The notes beneath the pieces were generated by a model that did no database searches, was not told where the DNA came from, and worked only from the letters and a program-made list of their open reading frames with translations. Shown here piece after piece: positions 45,752 to 55,099 of a stretch of 64,000 nucleotides of DNA. Position numbers and translations under genes: made by a program. The stretch spans positions 1 to 64,000 of the forward strand of contig NZ_BJNW01000017.1 of assembly GCF_006539885.1 (NCBI RefSeq). Direction: 5' to 3'. Position 1 is the first letter of the stretch. The number at the start of each line of letters is the position of its first letter. Origin of the DNA: Kocuria varians. Its GTDB lineage: Bacteria; Actinomycetota; Actinomycetes; Actinomycetales; Micrococcaceae.

Positions 45752-46530
45752 GGGGCCACGCTCCCGCCGGCGTTGCCCACGGTCCCGGCCTCACCGGTGC
45801 GCGGTGCCCGCGGGTCGAAGAGCTGCTCCGGCGGGGTCTCCCCGCGCAGCTGCCCCAGGAGGTGGGACACGGCGGCCATGACGACCTCCGTGGCGTGCGC
45901 GAGCTCCTCCGCCGAGGGGTGGCCCGGACGCTGCAGGCCGCCGGGGACCAGGTCCTCCGGGGTCAGCGGCTCACCGATGATGCCGTCCACGGTCTTGCGG
46001 GGCCACGCGCTGAACGTGCGATGACCCTCCGGGTCCCGGTACAGCACCTCCTGGTCGCCCCAGTGCGCCATGGGCACCACGGGGACACTGGCCTCCAGGG
46101 CCAGCCGGGCGGCACCGGTGCGACCGCGCATGGGCCACATGCCGGGGTCACGCGTGATGGTGCCCTCCGGGTAGACGATGATCGCGCCGCCGCTGTCCAG
46201 CTCCGCGCGCGCGGCACGCAGCGAGTCCTTGGCGCGCGAGGTGCCGCGGTAGACGGGGACCTGCCCGATCCGGGTGATGATCGTCCCCATCACCGGAACC
46301 CGGAACAGGGACTCCTTGGCGAGGAAGCGCGGCATGATCCCGGCCTTGTAGAGCGGGTACGCCACGGTGATCGGGTCGATCTCCGTGAGGTGGTTGGCCA
46401 CCGCCACGAAGCCGCCCTCCGCCGGGAAGTTCTCCTGCCCGCGCCAGTGCGGCACGGTGAGCGAGCGGTACACGGGCAGGATCATGCCCGCCAGCAGGCG
46501 GAACGCGGATCGTTGGGAGGTCCTGCTCAT
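45748..46530 (-). CDS. plsC: 1-acyl-sn-glycerol-3-phosphate acyltransferase
   Basis: The 260-aa protein has the acyltransferase motif HX4D in VANHLTEIDPITVAY, the FPEGT-like VYPEGTITRD and the PXXP-like block VPVVPMAHWG. It acylates lysophosphatidic acid at the membrane. The ATG (MSRTSQRS) has GAGGAG eleven bases upstream; an in-frame GTG four codons earlier is less likely because the site would overlap it. The C-terminal 30 residues are a flexible tail. Confidence 0.9.
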   Translation of the reverse strand: MSRTSQRSAFRLLAGMILPVYRSLTVPHWRGQENFPAEGGFVAVANHLTEIDPITVAYPLYKAGIMPRFLAKESLFRVPVMGTIITRIGQVPVYRGTSRAKDSLRAARAELDSGGAIIVYPEGTITRDPGMWPMRGRTGAARLALEASVPVVPMAHWGDQEVLYRDPEGHRTFSAWPRKTVDGIIGEPLTPEDLVPGGLQRPGHPSAEELAHATEVVMAAVSHLLGQLRGETPPEQLFDPRAPRTGEAGTVGNAGGSVAP

Positions 46531-46600
46531 GAGCTCATCCACTCCTCGGTGAACAGCGCGCGCCGCCCCGGGAAGGGGCGCCGGTGGACGCTGGGTGCGA

Positions 46601-46617
46601 CCGGTCCCCGGGACCGG
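46601..46617 (-). terminator. Compact hairpin after murA
   Basis: CCGGTCCCCGGGACCGG is a 17-base palindrome with 8-bp arms, beside a CGCCCC/GGGGCG hairpin at 46564-46580. The two lie in the 121-base gap between murA and plsC and may reduce readthrough. Confidence 0.45.
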
Positions 46618-46651
46618 GACGCGCGTTCGGGCTGACGGTGCGGAGCCGGCG

Positions 46652-47971
46652 TCACGCTTCGTCGACGACGAAGTTCGCGCCGAGCCCGCTCAGCTTGTCG
46701 GTGAAGTGCTCGTAGCCGCGCTTTATCAGCTCCACACCCGTCACCTGGGAGACGCCCTCCGCGGAGAGCGCCGCGATCAGGTGGGAGAACCCGCCGCGCA
46801 GGTCCGGGATGTGGATGTCCGCCGCGCGCAGGGGCGTGGGACCGGAGATCACGGCCGAGTGCAGGAAGTTGCGCTGACCGAAGCGGCACGGTACGGAGCC
46901 GAGGCACTCGCGGTGCACCTGGATCACGGCACCCATGCGGTTCAGGGCGCGCGTGAAGCCGAAACGGTTCTCGTACACGGTCTCGTGCACGATCGACACG
47001 CCCTTGGCCTGGGTCAGCACCACCACGAGTGGCTGCTGCCAGTCGGTCATGAAGCCGGGGTGGACGTCCGTCTCCACGATCAGCGGGTTCAGGTCACCGC
47101 CCGGGTGGTAGAAGCGGATGCCGTCCTCGCGGATGTCGAGGCCGCCGCCCACCTTCCGGAAGGTGTTGAGGAACGTCATCATGTCCGCCTGCTTGGCGCC
47201 GGCCACGAAGATGTCGCCGCCGGTGGCCAGGGCCGCAGAGCCCCACGAGGCCGCCTCCATGCGGTCAGGCAGCGCACTGTGCACGTAGCCGGTCAGTTCG
47301 GGGACGCCCTCGATGCGGATCACGCGGTCCGTCTGCACCGTGATGAGTGCGCCCATCTTCTGCAGGATGGCGATCAGGTCCATGATCTCGGGCTCGGTGG
47401 CCGCGCCCCGCAGCTCGGTGTGGCCCTCCGCGCGCGTGGCGGTGAGCAGCACCTGCTCGGTGGCGCCCACGGACGGGTACGGGAGGTCCATCTTGGCACC
47501 CTGCAGCCCGTGCGGGGCGCTCATCCGGATACCGGACTCGAGCTTCTCCACCTTGGCGCCGAAGTTGCGCAGCACCTCCAGGTGGTAGTTGATGGGGCGG
47601 TCCCCGATCCGGCAGCCGCCGAGGTCCGGGATGAACGCCTCGCCGAGCGCGTGCAGCAGCGGCCCGCACAGCAGGATCGGGATCCGGGAGTCACCGGCGT
47701 GGGCGTCGATGTCCGAGTGGCGGGCCCGCGTGACGTTGGTGGGGTCCAGCGTGAGGTTGCCCAGGGCGTCGTCACGGTTGACCTCCACGCCGTGCAGCGC
47801 GAGCAGGTCCGTGACGACCTCGACGTCCTTGATCTCGGGGACGTTGCCGAGAGTGGAGGGGGTGGACCCGAGGAGAGCGGCAACCATGGCCTTCGGAACC
47901 AGGTTCTTGGCGCCGCGTACCGTGACCTGACCGGACAGCGGCACGCCGCCGGTGATGCGCAGAGAAGTCAT
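46652..47971 (-). CDS. murA: UDP-N-acetylglucosamine 1-carboxyvinyltransferase
   Basis: MurA adds enolpyruvate to UDP-GlcNAc, the first committed step of peptidoglycan synthesis. The 439-aa protein has the substrate Lys/Asn in RGAKNLVPKAMVAALL and the loop GGCRIGDRPINYH with Cys120, the residue attacked by fosfomycin, in place of the Asp found in Mycobacterium. GFMTDWQQPLVVVLTQAKG and DLRGGFSHLIAALSAEG are the other conserved blocks. The ATG lies about 50 bases from the proposed transcript start. Confidence 0.96.
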   Translation of the reverse strand: MTSLRITGGVPLSGQVTVRGAKNLVPKAMVAALLGSTPSTLGNVPEIKDVEVVTDLLALHGVEVNRDDALGNLTLDPTNVTRARHSDIDAHAGDSRIPILLCGPLLHALGEAFIPDLGGCRIGDRPINYHLEVLRNFGAKVEKLESGIRMSAPHGLQGAKMDLPYPSVGATEQVLLTATRAEGHTELRGAATEPEIMDLIAILQKMGALITVQTDRVIRIEGVPELTGYVHSALPDRMEAASWGSAALATGGDIFVAGAKQADMMTFLNTFRKVGGGLDIREDGIRFYHPGGDLNPLIVETDVHPGFMTDWQQPLVVVLTQAKGVSIVHETVYENRFGFTRALNRMGAVIQVHRECLGSVPCRFGQRNFLHSAVISGPTPLRAADIHIPDLRGGFSHLIAALSAEGVSQVTGVELIKRGYEHFTDKLSGLGANFVVDEA

Positions 47972-48028
47972 GACCTACCGATCTGGGGGAAGCATCGCCC
48001 GCACGCGGAACGCGAACGGGACCTCGAC

Positions 48029-48034
48029 ATTCTA
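48029..48034 (-). promoter_or_regulatory. Candidate -10 element for murA
   Basis: TAGAAT on the minus strand lies 57 bases before the murA ATG. TGGACC is found about 19 bases further upstream as a weak -35. Confidence 0.45.
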
Positions 48035-48067
48035 TCGGCTCGCAAGCTCCCCCGGTCCAGTCGCCGC

Positions 48068-48667
48068 TCAGGTTCGGGAGGGCAGCGTGGTGGGCTTGAA
48101 CGAGGGCCGCGTGGCCTCGTAGGCCTCGATGTCGTCCTCGTGCTGCAGCGTCAGCCCGATGTCGTCCAGGCCCTCCATGAGGCGCCAGCGGGTGTAGTCG
48201 TCGATCTGGAACGGCACGGTCACCGTGCCGCACGTGATGGTGCGCGACTCCAGGTCCACCTGGATCTCGATGCCCGGCTGCTCCTCCATGAGCTTCCACA
48301 GCAGCTCCACGTCCGACTGGTCCACCTGGGCCGCCAGCAGCCCCTGCTTGCCCGAGTTGCCGCGGAAGATGTCCGCGAAGCGCGAGGAGATCACGGCCTT
48401 GAAGCCGTAGTCGCGCAGGGCCCACACGGCGTGCTCGCGGGAGGAGCCCGTGCCGAAGTCGGAGCCGGCGACCAGCACGGAGGCGTTGCGGTACTCCGGG
48501 CGGTTGAGCACGAACTCCGGGTTCTTGCGCCACCCGGCGAACAGGGCGTCCTCGAAACCGGTCTTGGTGATCCGCTTGAGGTAGACGGCGGGGATGATCT
48601 GGTCCGTGTCCACGTTGGACTGCTTCAGGGGCGCGGCCACGCCGCGGTGGGTGGAGAACTTCTCCAT
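48068..48667 (-). CDS. leuD: 3-isopropylmalate dehydratase small subunit
   Basis: LeuD with LeuC isomerises 2-isopropylmalate to 3-isopropylmalate in leucine synthesis. The 199-aa protein has the swivelling-domain signature [20 protein letters not shown] and [20 protein letters not shown] follows GAAGGACACAGCC, 46 bases after leuC. Confidence 0.96.
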   Translation of the reverse strand: MEKFSTHRGVAAPLKQSNVDTDQIIPAVYLKRITKTGFEDALFAGWRKNPEFVLNRPEYRNASVLVAGSDFGTGSSREHAVWALRDYGFKAVISSRFADIFRGNSGKQGLLAAQVDQSDVELLWKLMEEQPGIEIQVDLESRTITCGTVTVPFQIDDYTRWRLMEGLDDIGLTLQHEDDIEAYEATRPSFKPTTLPSRT

Positions 48668-48713
48668 GGCTGTGTCCTTCTCTGCTGTGACGGAGGGCGG
48701 GTGACGACGGCGC

Positions 48714-50189
48714 TCAGGCCACGGGCTGCAGGCCGGCGGGGTCGCCGACCCGCTCGCCCACCGGCTCGAGGTCCGACGGCGCGCTGAGCGTCCCGCGCAC
48801 GGCGGTCGCGGCGGCGACGACGGGCGAGACCAGGTGGGTGCGTCCGCCCTTGCCCTGGCGGCCCTCGAAGTTGCGGTTGGAGGTGGAGGCGCAGCGCTCC
48901 CCCGGTGCAAGCTGGTCCGGGTTCATGCCCAGGCACATCGAGCAGCCGGCGAAGCGCCAGTCCGCGCCGAAGTCCCGGAAGACCTGGTCGAGTCCCTCGG
49001 CCTCCGCCTGCAGCCGGACCTTCGCCGAGCCCGGGACCACCATCATGCGCACGCTCTCCGCCTTGGTGCGGCCCTTGACGATCTCCGCGGCGGCCCGCAG
49101 GTCCTCGATGCGCGAGTTCGTGCAGGAGCCCAGGAACACGGTGTCCACCGGGACCTCCTTCATGGGCGTCCCGGCCTCCAGGCCCATGTACTCCAGGGCG
49201 CGGCGCGCGGCGTCCTTGGCGTTGTCGTCCCCGGCGTCCTCGGGGTCCGGGACCGGCTGGGACAGCGGCACACCCTGGCCGGGGTTCGTTCCCCACGTGA
49301 CGAAGGGCTCGAGCTCGTCCGCGTCGATGAACACCTCGCGGTCGAACTGCGCGCCCTCGTCCGTGTGCAGGGTGCGCCAGTACTCGACGGCGGCATCCCA
49401 GTCCGCACCCTGCGGTGCGTGGGGGCGGCCCTTGACGTAGTCCATGGTGGTCTCGTCCGGGGCGATCATGCCCGCACGGGCACCGGCCTCGATGGACATG
49501 TTGCAGATGGTCATGCGCGCTTCCATGGACAGCGAGCGGATGGCCGAGCCGCGGTACTCGAGCACGTGGCCCTGCCCGCCGCCCGTGCCGATCTTCGCGA
49601 TCACGGCCAGGATGATGTCCTTGGAGCTCACCCCCGGCTTCAGCGTGCCCTCCACAGTGATCGCCATGGTCTTGAACGGTGCCAGGGACAGCGTCTGGGT
49701 GGCCATCACGTGCTCCACCTCGGAGGTGCCGATGCCGAACGCGAGCGCACCGAACGCACCGTGCGTGGAGGTGTGGGAGTCGCCGCACACCACGGTCATG
49801 CCCGGCTGCGTGAGGCCCAGCTGCGGACCGACCACGTGCACGATGCCCTGCTCGGAGTCGCCCAGCGAGTGCAGGCGCACCCCGAACTCCTCGCAGTTGC
49901 GGCGCAGGGTCTCGATCTGCTTGCGGGAGGTCTCGTCCGCGATGGTCGAGAAGATGTTCTCGGTGGGGGTGTTGTGGTCCTCGGTCGCGATCGTGAGGTC
50001 GGTGCGGCGCAGCCCGCGTCCGGCCAGGCGCAGCCCCTCGAAGGCCTGGGGGCTCGTGACCTCGTGGAGCAGGTGGAGGTCGATGTAGATGAGGTCCGGG
50101 CGTCCCGCCTCCCCCTGGCGCACCAGATGGTCGTTCCAGACCTTCTCGGCGAGGGTCCGCGGTGCGGTGGTCACTGCGGTGGTCGTCAT
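48714..50189 (-). CDS. leuC: 3-isopropylmalate dehydratase large subunit
   Basis: The 491-aa aconitase-family subunit carries the [4Fe-4S] ligands: one Cys in [13 protein letters not shown] and two in [12 protein letters not shown]. Other blocks are [20 protein letters not shown] and [21 protein letters not shown] ([12 protein letters not shown]) follows AGGAG by seven bases. It is divergent from an ndgR-type regulator, the standard arrangement in Actinobacteria, and is probably activated by it. Confidence 0.96.
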   Translation of the reverse strand: MTTTAVTTAPRTLAEKVWNDHLVRQGEAGRPDLIYIDLHLLHEVTSPQAFEGLRLAGRGLRRTDLTIATEDHNTPTENIFSTIADETSRKQIETLRRNCEEFGVRLHSLGDSEQGIVHVVGPQLGLTQPGMTVVCGDSHTSTHGAFGALAFGIGTSEVEHVMATQTLSLAPFKTMAITVEGTLKPGVSSKDIILAVIAKIGTGGGQGHVLEYRGSAIRSLSMEARMTICNMSIEAGARAGMIAPDETTMDYVKGRPHAPQGADWDAAVEYWRTLHTDEGAQFDREVFIDADELEPFVTWGTNPGQGVPLSQPVPDPEDAGDDNAKDAARRALEYMGLEAGTPMKEVPVDTVFLGSCTNSRIEDLRAAAEIVKGRTKAESVRMMVVPGSAKVRLQAEAEGLDQVFRDFGADWRFAGCSMCLGMNPDQLAPGERCASTSNRNFEGRQGKGGRTHLVSPVVAAATAVRGTLSAPSDLEPVGERVGDPAGLQPVA

Positions 50190-50281
50190 CTCGTCTCTCC
50201 TGTTCGTGCTGCGGTCGCGGGCGCCCGGCTGCTGCCGTGGCGCCGCACCGCGGATGCGTGCGTGGACACCATCGTCACCGC

Positions 50282-50344
50282 TGGAAGGCACCAGTTCCAC
50301 TTCCTGGACTTGCTTCTCGAATGCTGAGACGGCAGTATCACGGC
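50282..50344. promoter_or_regulatory. Divergent leuC/ndgR control region
   Basis: Within the 155-base gap, two small inverted repeats stand out: CCAG...CTGG at 50291-50307 and CTC...GAG around 50315-50330 (TCTCGAATGCTGAGA). CAGTAT (50333-50338) ends six bases before the regulator's ATG. They are candidates for regulator binding and a leaderless promoter; the evidence is positional only. Confidence 0.35.
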
Positions 50345-51157
50345 ATGGACACCACGCACGCGATCGACCCGACCGGCGCCCCCCTGGGATCCCCTCTGGG
50401 CGGCCGGGGCACCGGCACCGCCATGCAGGAGGACTCCTCGTTCTCGCCCTCCGGCGTGGGGGTGATCGACAAGGCCTCGATGATCCTCGACGCCCTGGAG
50501 GCGGGACCGGCCTCGCTCGCGGACCTCGTGGACGCCACCGGCCTCGCCCGCCCCACGGCGCACCGGCTGGCCGTGGCGCTGGCCCACCACCGGCTCGTGG
50601 GCAGGGACGTCCAGGGCCGCTTCGTGCTGGGCTCGCGGCTCGTGGAACTCGCCTCGGCCGCGCGGGAGGACCGGCTGATCTCCGCGGCCTCCCCCGTGCT
50701 GCTGCAGCTGCGGGACAGCACCGGAGAGTCCTCGCAGGTCTTCCGCCGGCAGGGCGAGTGGAGGGTGTGCGTGGCGTCGGCCGAACGGCCCATCGGCCTG
50801 CGGGACACGATCCCCGTGGGCACGCAGCTGTCCATGAAGGCGGGCTCGGCGGCCCAGGTGCTGGTGGCGTGGGAGGACCACGCCCGCCTCATCGAGGGCC
50901 TGCAGCACGCGCGCTTCTCCGCGACCACGCTCGCGGGGGTACGACGCCGCGGCTGGGCCCAGTCGATCGGCGAGCGCGAGCCGGGCATCGCCTCGGTCTC
51001 CGCGCCGGTGCGAGGTCCCTCCGGCCGGGTGATCGCCGCGGTCTCGATCAGCGGACCGATCGAGCGGCTGTCCAAGCAGCCCGGCCACAAGCACGCGGAC
51101 GTGGTGGTGCAGGCGGCCCGTCAGCTCACGGAGGCCGTGCGCGTCAGCGGGAGCTGA
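50345..51157 (+). CDS. ndgR: IclR-family regulator, NdgR/LtbR type
   Basis: The 270-aa protein has an N-terminal winged helix ([37 protein letters not shown]) and an IclR effector domain with [20 protein letters not shown] and [15 protein letters not shown], closely like Streptomyces NdgR and corynebacterial LtbR, which control leuCD and other amino-acid genes. About 38 residues precede the family start; ATG 50423 ([14 protein letters not shown]) is an alternative. It is divergent from leuC and its 3' end overlaps the convergent GTPase gene by 14 bases. Confidence 0.9.
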   Translation: MDTTHAIDPTGAPLGSPLGGRGTGTAMQEDSSFSPSGVGVIDKASMILDALEAGPASLADLVDATGLARPTAHRLAVALAHHRLVGRDVQGRFVLGSRLVELASAAREDRLISAASPVLLQLRDSTGESSQVFRRQGEWRVCVASAERPIGLRDTIPVGTQLSMKAGSAAQVLVAWEDHARLIEGLQHARFSATTLAGVRRRGWAQSIGEREPGIASVSAPVRGPSGRVIAAVSISGPIERLSKQPGHKHADVVVQAARQLTEAVRVSGS

Positions 51158-52802
51158 GCGCCACCGACTCCGCGAACTCGCGGTGGGCCTCCAGCTCCCG
51201 CCGCACCGGTGTCTCCACGGACTCGGCGGCCGCCTCGCGCACGGAGCGCAGCAGGCGGCGTCGTACCCCGGCGGCGTGCAGCCGCGAGGCCACGGAGGCG
51301 ACCACGGCGCCCGTCAGGGCGAGGAACAGTGCGAGCACCACACCGGTGACCACCATCAGTGTGGGCACGGGCAGCGGGAAGTCGTCCACGGTGGGGGGAG
51401 GCGGCAGCTGGATCTGGAAGTACTGCGCGAGGAACAGCCCGAGCAACCACAGCAGGCCGAGTACGGTCACGAGCATCGCGATCCACTGCAGCACGTCGAA
51501 GCCGACCCACCACCACGAGGCGCGGTGGCCGGAGAACCGGGTGCGCGCCACGGCCTGGTCGAGGGTGTCCGGCAGGCGGGCCTCGTTGCTGCGCGCGGCA
51601 CCGCGGATGCTGCGCCGCCACGGCTCACCGGCACCGTTCGAGACCTCCTTCGCGAACCCGCGCACGGCAGAGTCCGCGGCGGCCCTGCGGGAGGCGTCCA
51701 TGCCCGGCAGGGACGTGCGGTGGACGCCGGGGTCCGCACCACGGTCGTGGCTCTCGATGTGCAGCCGCTTCAACGGGTCCTTGCGCAGCCGGGAGAGCCA
51801 GCGCGTGGCGATCCAGCCCGTGTGGCGCCCCGCCCGCAGCCGGTAGGAGCGCGCGGCGGCATCGGCCACCATCTCGACCCCTCCGGCCCGCGCGAGTCCC
51901 TCGGTGAGCCGTTCGCTCGCGGCCTTGTCGATGCCGTGCGGATCACCCTCCCCCGCGGCGAGCGCGAGCTGCTCCGCGGCGTGGCGCATGTCCGTCTCCA
52001 GGCGCTGACCGGCCGCCGCACGGCCCGCCGCCACGGTCTGGATCCGCTCGCGCAGCTGCTCGACGCCCTCCCCGGTCACGGCGGAGACGGCCACGGGCGC
52101 GCTCGGCCCGGTCGCGGGCAGCCCGTCCTGGCGCACGAGGTCCGTGAGGGAGCTCAGCACCTCCGGCACGTCTCGCGGTGCGAGCCGGTCCGCCTGGTTG
52201 AGCACGACCATGGTCACGGCACCGTGGCGCGCGAGGGGCTGCACGAAGTCCTGGTGCAGCACGGCGTCCGCGTACTTCTGCGGGTCCACGACCCACACGA
52301 CCACGTCCACCATGCCCACCATGCGCTGCACGATCCGGCGGTGCTCGCTCGTCACCGAGTCGAAGTCCGGCAGGTCCAGCAGCACGAGGCCGCCCTGCGC
52401 CGTCGTGGTCCTGCGGCCGCGGCCCGTGGCCACGCTCAGCGCGGGGCCCACCACGCGGCGGTCGGTGACGTCGAGCCAGTCGAGCAGCGCGTCGCTGCCC
52501 TCCTCGCCCCAGATCGCGGCGAGCGGTGCGGACGTGGTGGGGCGCCGGGCCGCCGCGCGGGCGAGCTCCTGCCCGGCCACCGCGTTGAACAGGGTGGACT
52601 TGCCGGAGCCCGTGGCGCCGAAGAAACCCACGACCGTGTGGTCCGCGGACAGCGCACGACGCCGTCCGGCCTTGTCGAGCGTGTCACGGGCCAGCTGCAC
52701 GGCGGCCGGGTCCAGGCGCCCGTCCGCGATCTCGGTGGCGCGCGACAGGCCGGCGATCCGCTCGGAGAGCGTCACGGCCTCGGAACGGTTCCGGGGGCTC
52801 AC
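51144..52802 (-). CDS. Membrane-associated GTPase, second of a pair
   Basis: This 552-aa protein has a dynamin/Era-like GTPase domain at 1-260: G1 FFGATGSGKSTLFNA, switch TTSAPLAAIW, G3 LLDLPDFDSV and G4 LNQADRL. The C-terminal half is helical with two membrane segments (QWIAMLVTVLGLLWLLGLFL and LMVVTGVVLALFLALTGAVV). YfjP-type family members are paired in Actinobacteria; the function is not established, and a membrane-remodelling or cell-envelope role is only inferred. GTG overlaps the stop of the partner gene (GTGA). Confidence 0.87.
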   Translation of the reverse strand: MSPRNRSEAVTLSERIAGLSRATEIADGRLDPAAVQLARDTLDKAGRRRALSADHTVVGFFGATGSGKSTLFNAVAGQELARAAARRPTTSAPLAAIWGEEGSDALLDWLDVTDRRVVGPALSVATGRGRRTTTAQGGLVLLDLPDFDSVTSEHRRIVQRMVGMVDVVVWVVDPQKYADAVLHQDFVQPLARHGAVTMVVLNQADRLAPRDVPEVLSSLTDLVRQDGLPATGPSAPVAVSAVTGEGVEQLRERIQTVAAGRAAAGQRLETDMRHAAEQLALAAGEGDPHGIDKAASERLTEGLARAGGVEMVADAAARSYRLRAGRHTGWIATRWLSRLRKDPLKRLHIESHDRGADPGVHRTSLPGMDASRRAAADSAVRGFAKEVSNGAGEPWRRSIRGAARSNEARLPDTLDQAVARTRFSGHRASWWWVGFDVLQWIAMLVTVLGLLWLLGLFLAQYFQIQLPPPPTVDDFPLPVPTLMVVTGVVLALFLALTGAVVASVASRLHAAGVRRRLLRSVREAAAESVETPVRRELEAHREFAESVALSSR

Positions 52803-54565
52803 AGGGCCTCGCTCTCCGCGCGCACGAGCTCGGCGGCGGCGTGCAGCTGCTCCGCGCTCGGGTGCTCTCCGAGCTCGTCGATCGTGTCCAGAAAGACCTT
52901 GGCACGGGCGTCCAGCAGGGCGCGGATACGGGTCTCCAGGTTGCTGCGTGCCTGCTCGCTCATGCGGCGCACGGCGTCCTCACCGAAGACCGCCTCGAGC
53001 AGCTTCATGCCCACCACGCCGGAACCGCCGGCGATGCCGACCTCCAGCCCGGTCAGGCCCCCCGTCGTGGAGAACACGGCGATCATCAGGATCACGGCCA
53101 GGGCGTTGACTCCCAGGGACATCGCCCGGGCGCGGCTCCGCTTGCCGGCCCCCTCCTGCTGGATCATGAGCATCACGTCCGACTGCCAGGCGCGGATGCT
53201 CTCCGCGACCTGCTCGGCGTAGTCCGCAGGGAGGGCGGCGGCGTCCCGGCCCGCGAGCAGCACCTGCCCGGACGGCTCGTCCCGCCAGCGCCGCTCGGTG
53301 GCCTCCGCGGCGCGCGCCGTGTTCTCGACGATCACCGCCTGCAGCCCGGTCTCGATCGCCTCCTCGACCCGCACCTCGGGGGCCGGACGGCCGGTGAAGA
53401 ATGCACTCATGCGGTCCCGCATCCGCCCGATGCCGGCCTCCAGGCTGCGGAAGAACTCCCCCGTGCCCACGAAGTCCTGCCACCGCGCGAGCACCTCGCC
53501 GCGCAGCAGGGTGCCGTCCCGGGTGGAGTCCACGACGGCCCGCAGCGCCTCGTCGAAGGACGTGGTGACCTCGCGGCGCAGGTGCTCCTCCAGGTGCTGC
53601 TGCGCGGCCACGGCCTCCGCCGTGCGCTCGGTGGTGTCCGCGAGCTCGCGCACGGCCCCACCGAGCGTGCGGGCCGCGATCTCCGAGCGCGCGTGCGCGT
53701 CCGCCCCGAGACCCTCGAGCCAGTGCCGCAGCGGTTCCACCACGGCCGGGGGCAGCATGCCCGTCTCGTTGAGCGGGGACTCCTCGACCGCGAAGATCGG
53801 CGCGGAGCCGAGCCCCTCCTCGTCCAGCATGCGGCGCAGGTCCTGCTCGATCTCCCCCGCCGACGCCGCCTGCACCCGGTCCAGCACCACGGCCACCGTG
53901 ATGTCGCGGCCTGCCGCGTTGCGCAGCAGCTGCCAGGGCACGGCGTCCGCGTAGCGGTTGGCGGTGGTCACGAACAGCCACAGGTCCGCGGCGGAGAGCA
54001 GCTGCGCGGCCAGTGCCCTGTTGTCGTCGGAGATCGAGTCGACGTCCGGGGCGTCCAGGATCGCCAGCCCCTCCGGGATGTTGCGGTCCGCCAGCAGCAC
54101 GAGCGAGCCGGTGTCCTCGACCGGCCCGTCCGCACCGGCGCCCGGGGCGTCGCGAGCGGCCGGGGACTCCGCGACGGTGCCGTGCACACGCGCGAGCCGC
54201 GGCAGGACCCGCTGGGTCGTGAACGCGCCGGCGTCCGCCGGGTGGTGGATCAGCAGGGGACGGCGCGTGGTGGGGCGGATCGCCCCGGAACGGGTCACGG
54301 GGTGGCCCACGAGGGCGTTGACCAGGGTGGATTTGCCGGCCCCGGTGGAGCCGCCGACGACGGCGAGCAGCGGGGCGTCGAGCGAGCGCACGCGCGGCAG
54401 CACGTAGTCGTCCAGCTGGGCGACGGCGCGGGATGCGTTCTCGCGCTGCTGGGGTGCGCTGGCGGTGGCCAGCGGGAGGGTCGTGGACCGCAGCAGCTCG
54501 CGGGCGGTCTCGATCGCCTCGATGAGCGGAACGGCCGGGGTCTCGTCAGTGTTCACAACGGACAT
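52799..54565 (-). CDS. Dynamin-like GTPase, first of a pair
   Basis: The 588-aa protein has GTPase motifs VVGGSTGAGKSTLVNALVG (G1), RPTTRRPLLIHH, ILDAPDVDS (G3) and VVLDRVQAAS, followed by a long helical region and one membrane hairpin around ALAVILMIAVFSTTGGLTGL. It probably works with the gene downstream, with which it is coupled. The start is unsettled: ATG 54565 is used, but CACAAT overlapping it ends seven bases before GTG 54556, so a leaderless GTG start is possible, as is ATG 54595. Confidence 0.85.
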   Translation of the reverse strand: MSVVNTDETPAVPLIEAIETARELLRSTTLPLATASAPQQRENASRAVAQLDDYVLPRVRSLDAPLLAVVGGSTGAGKSTLVNALVGHPVTRSGAIRPTTRRPLLIHHPADAGAFTTQRVLPRLARVHGTVAESPAARDAPGAGADGPVEDTGSLVLLADRNIPEGLAILDAPDVDSISDDNRALAAQLLSAADLWLFVTTANRYADAVPWQLLRNAAGRDITVAVVLDRVQAASAGEIEQDLRRMLDEEGLGSAPIFAVEESPLNETGMLPPAVVEPLRHWLEGLGADAHARSEIAARTLGGAVRELADTTERTAEAVAAQQHLEEHLRREVTTSFDEALRAVVDSTRDGTLLRGEVLARWQDFVGTGEFFRSLEAGIGRMRDRMSAFFTGRPAPEVRVEEAIETGLQAVIVENTARAAEATERRWRDEPSGQVLLAGRDAAALPADYAEQVAESIRAWQSDVMLMIQQEGAGKRSRARAMSLGVNALAVILMIAVFSTTGGLTGLEVGIAGGSGVVGMKLLEAVFGEDAVRRMSEQARSNLETRIRALLDARAKVFLDTIDELGEHPSAEQLHAAAELVRAESEAL

Positions 54566-54598
54566 TGTGCCAGCCGGGAACCAGCTCGCGGACATGCG

Positions 54599-54630
54599 GA
54601 AGCCCCGGCTTCCGAGGAAACCGGGGCTTC
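54599..54630 (-). terminator. Terminator after tRNA-Glu
   Basis: A perfect 10-bp stem (GAAGCCCCGG, 54599-54608, with 54621-54630) and a 12-base loop lie eight bases beyond the tRNA 3' end. Confidence 0.75.
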
Positions 54631-54638
54631 GTATCGCG

Positions 54639-54711
54639 TGACCCCAGCGGGATTCGAACCCGCGTTACCGCCGTGAGAGGGCGGCGTACTAGGCCGCTAT
54701 ACGATGGGGCC
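54639..54711 (-). tRNA. tRNA-Glu (anticodon CTC)
   Basis: The 73-base gene begins GGCCCCATCGTATAGC and has the anticodon stem-loop CCGCC-CTCTCAC-GGCGG with anticodon CTC, and the T arm GCGGGTTCGAATCCCGC. The acceptor pairs fully with one G:T. The 3' CCA is not encoded. It neighbours gltX, whose product charges it. Confidence 0.95.
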
Positions 54712-54768
54712 GTGTACTTTCCGTGGACCGCTCGGGAGATTTCCCTGCGGGCCCTGTTGACGCACCAA

Positions 54769-54797
54769 ACAGTAACATCAACTTGGTGGTGTTCCAA
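54769..54797 (-). promoter_or_regulatory. Promoter of tRNA-Glu
   Basis: TTGGAA (54792-54797) and TACTGT (54769-54774) on the minus strand are 17 bases apart; the transcript would begin about 50 bases before the tRNA. Confidence 0.6.
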
Positions 54798-54868
54798 TTC
54801 GGCGCAGTGGCCGTTCGGAACGGTGTTCCACCCGGCCGCGAGCACGCTCGTTCAGACCGTTGGAAACG

Positions 54869-54940
54869 CTGGGATACCAGGACTCGAACCTAGAACGGCG
54901 GTACCAGAAACCGCTGTGTTGCCAATTACACCATATCCCA
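54869..54940 (-). tRNA. tRNA-Gln (anticodon CTG)
   Basis: The 72-base gene begins TGGGATATGGTGTAATTGGC and has the anticodon stem-loop GCGGT-TTCTGGT-ACCGC with anticodon CTG, T arm around AGGTTCGAGTCCT and discriminator G73. CCA is not encoded. In Actinobacteria Gln-tRNA is made by GluRS and GatCAB, which fits its place beside gltX. Confidence 0.95.
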
Positions 54941-54993
54941 CTGTGTGCGCCGCCCTGTCGGTCTTCGCCAGCAGTGCCGCGCAACGAGCAATA

Positions 54994-55022
54994 ACTATAC
55001 CCGTATCGGGCCGCGCTGCCAA
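54994..55022 (-). promoter_or_regulatory. Promoter of tRNA-Gln
   Basis: TTGGCA (55017-55022) and TATAGT (54994-54999) on the minus strand are 17 bases apart, one of the best sigma-A-type promoters in the window; the start would lie about 47 bases before the tRNA. Confidence 0.75.
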
Positions 55023-55049
55023 ACCCGTGACCCTCCCCCGAACGACGCC

Positions 55050-55079
55050 CGGCCGCCATCCGGATCCGGGTGGCGGCCG
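55050..55079 (-). terminator. Terminator after gltX
   Basis: CGGCCGCCA (55050-55058) faces TGGCGGCCG (55071-55079), a perfect 9-bp stem with an additional CCGG pair inside. It starts about 20 bases beyond the gltX stop. Confidence 0.7.
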
Positions 55080-55099
55080 AGCGTCAGGGTGTCACGAGG

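Noticed and set aside
50941-50955. ACGACGCCGCGG inside ndgR as a further repeat copy
   Set aside because: It encodes the conserved RRRGW of NdgR-type proteins and has no facing arm, so it is a codon coincidence.
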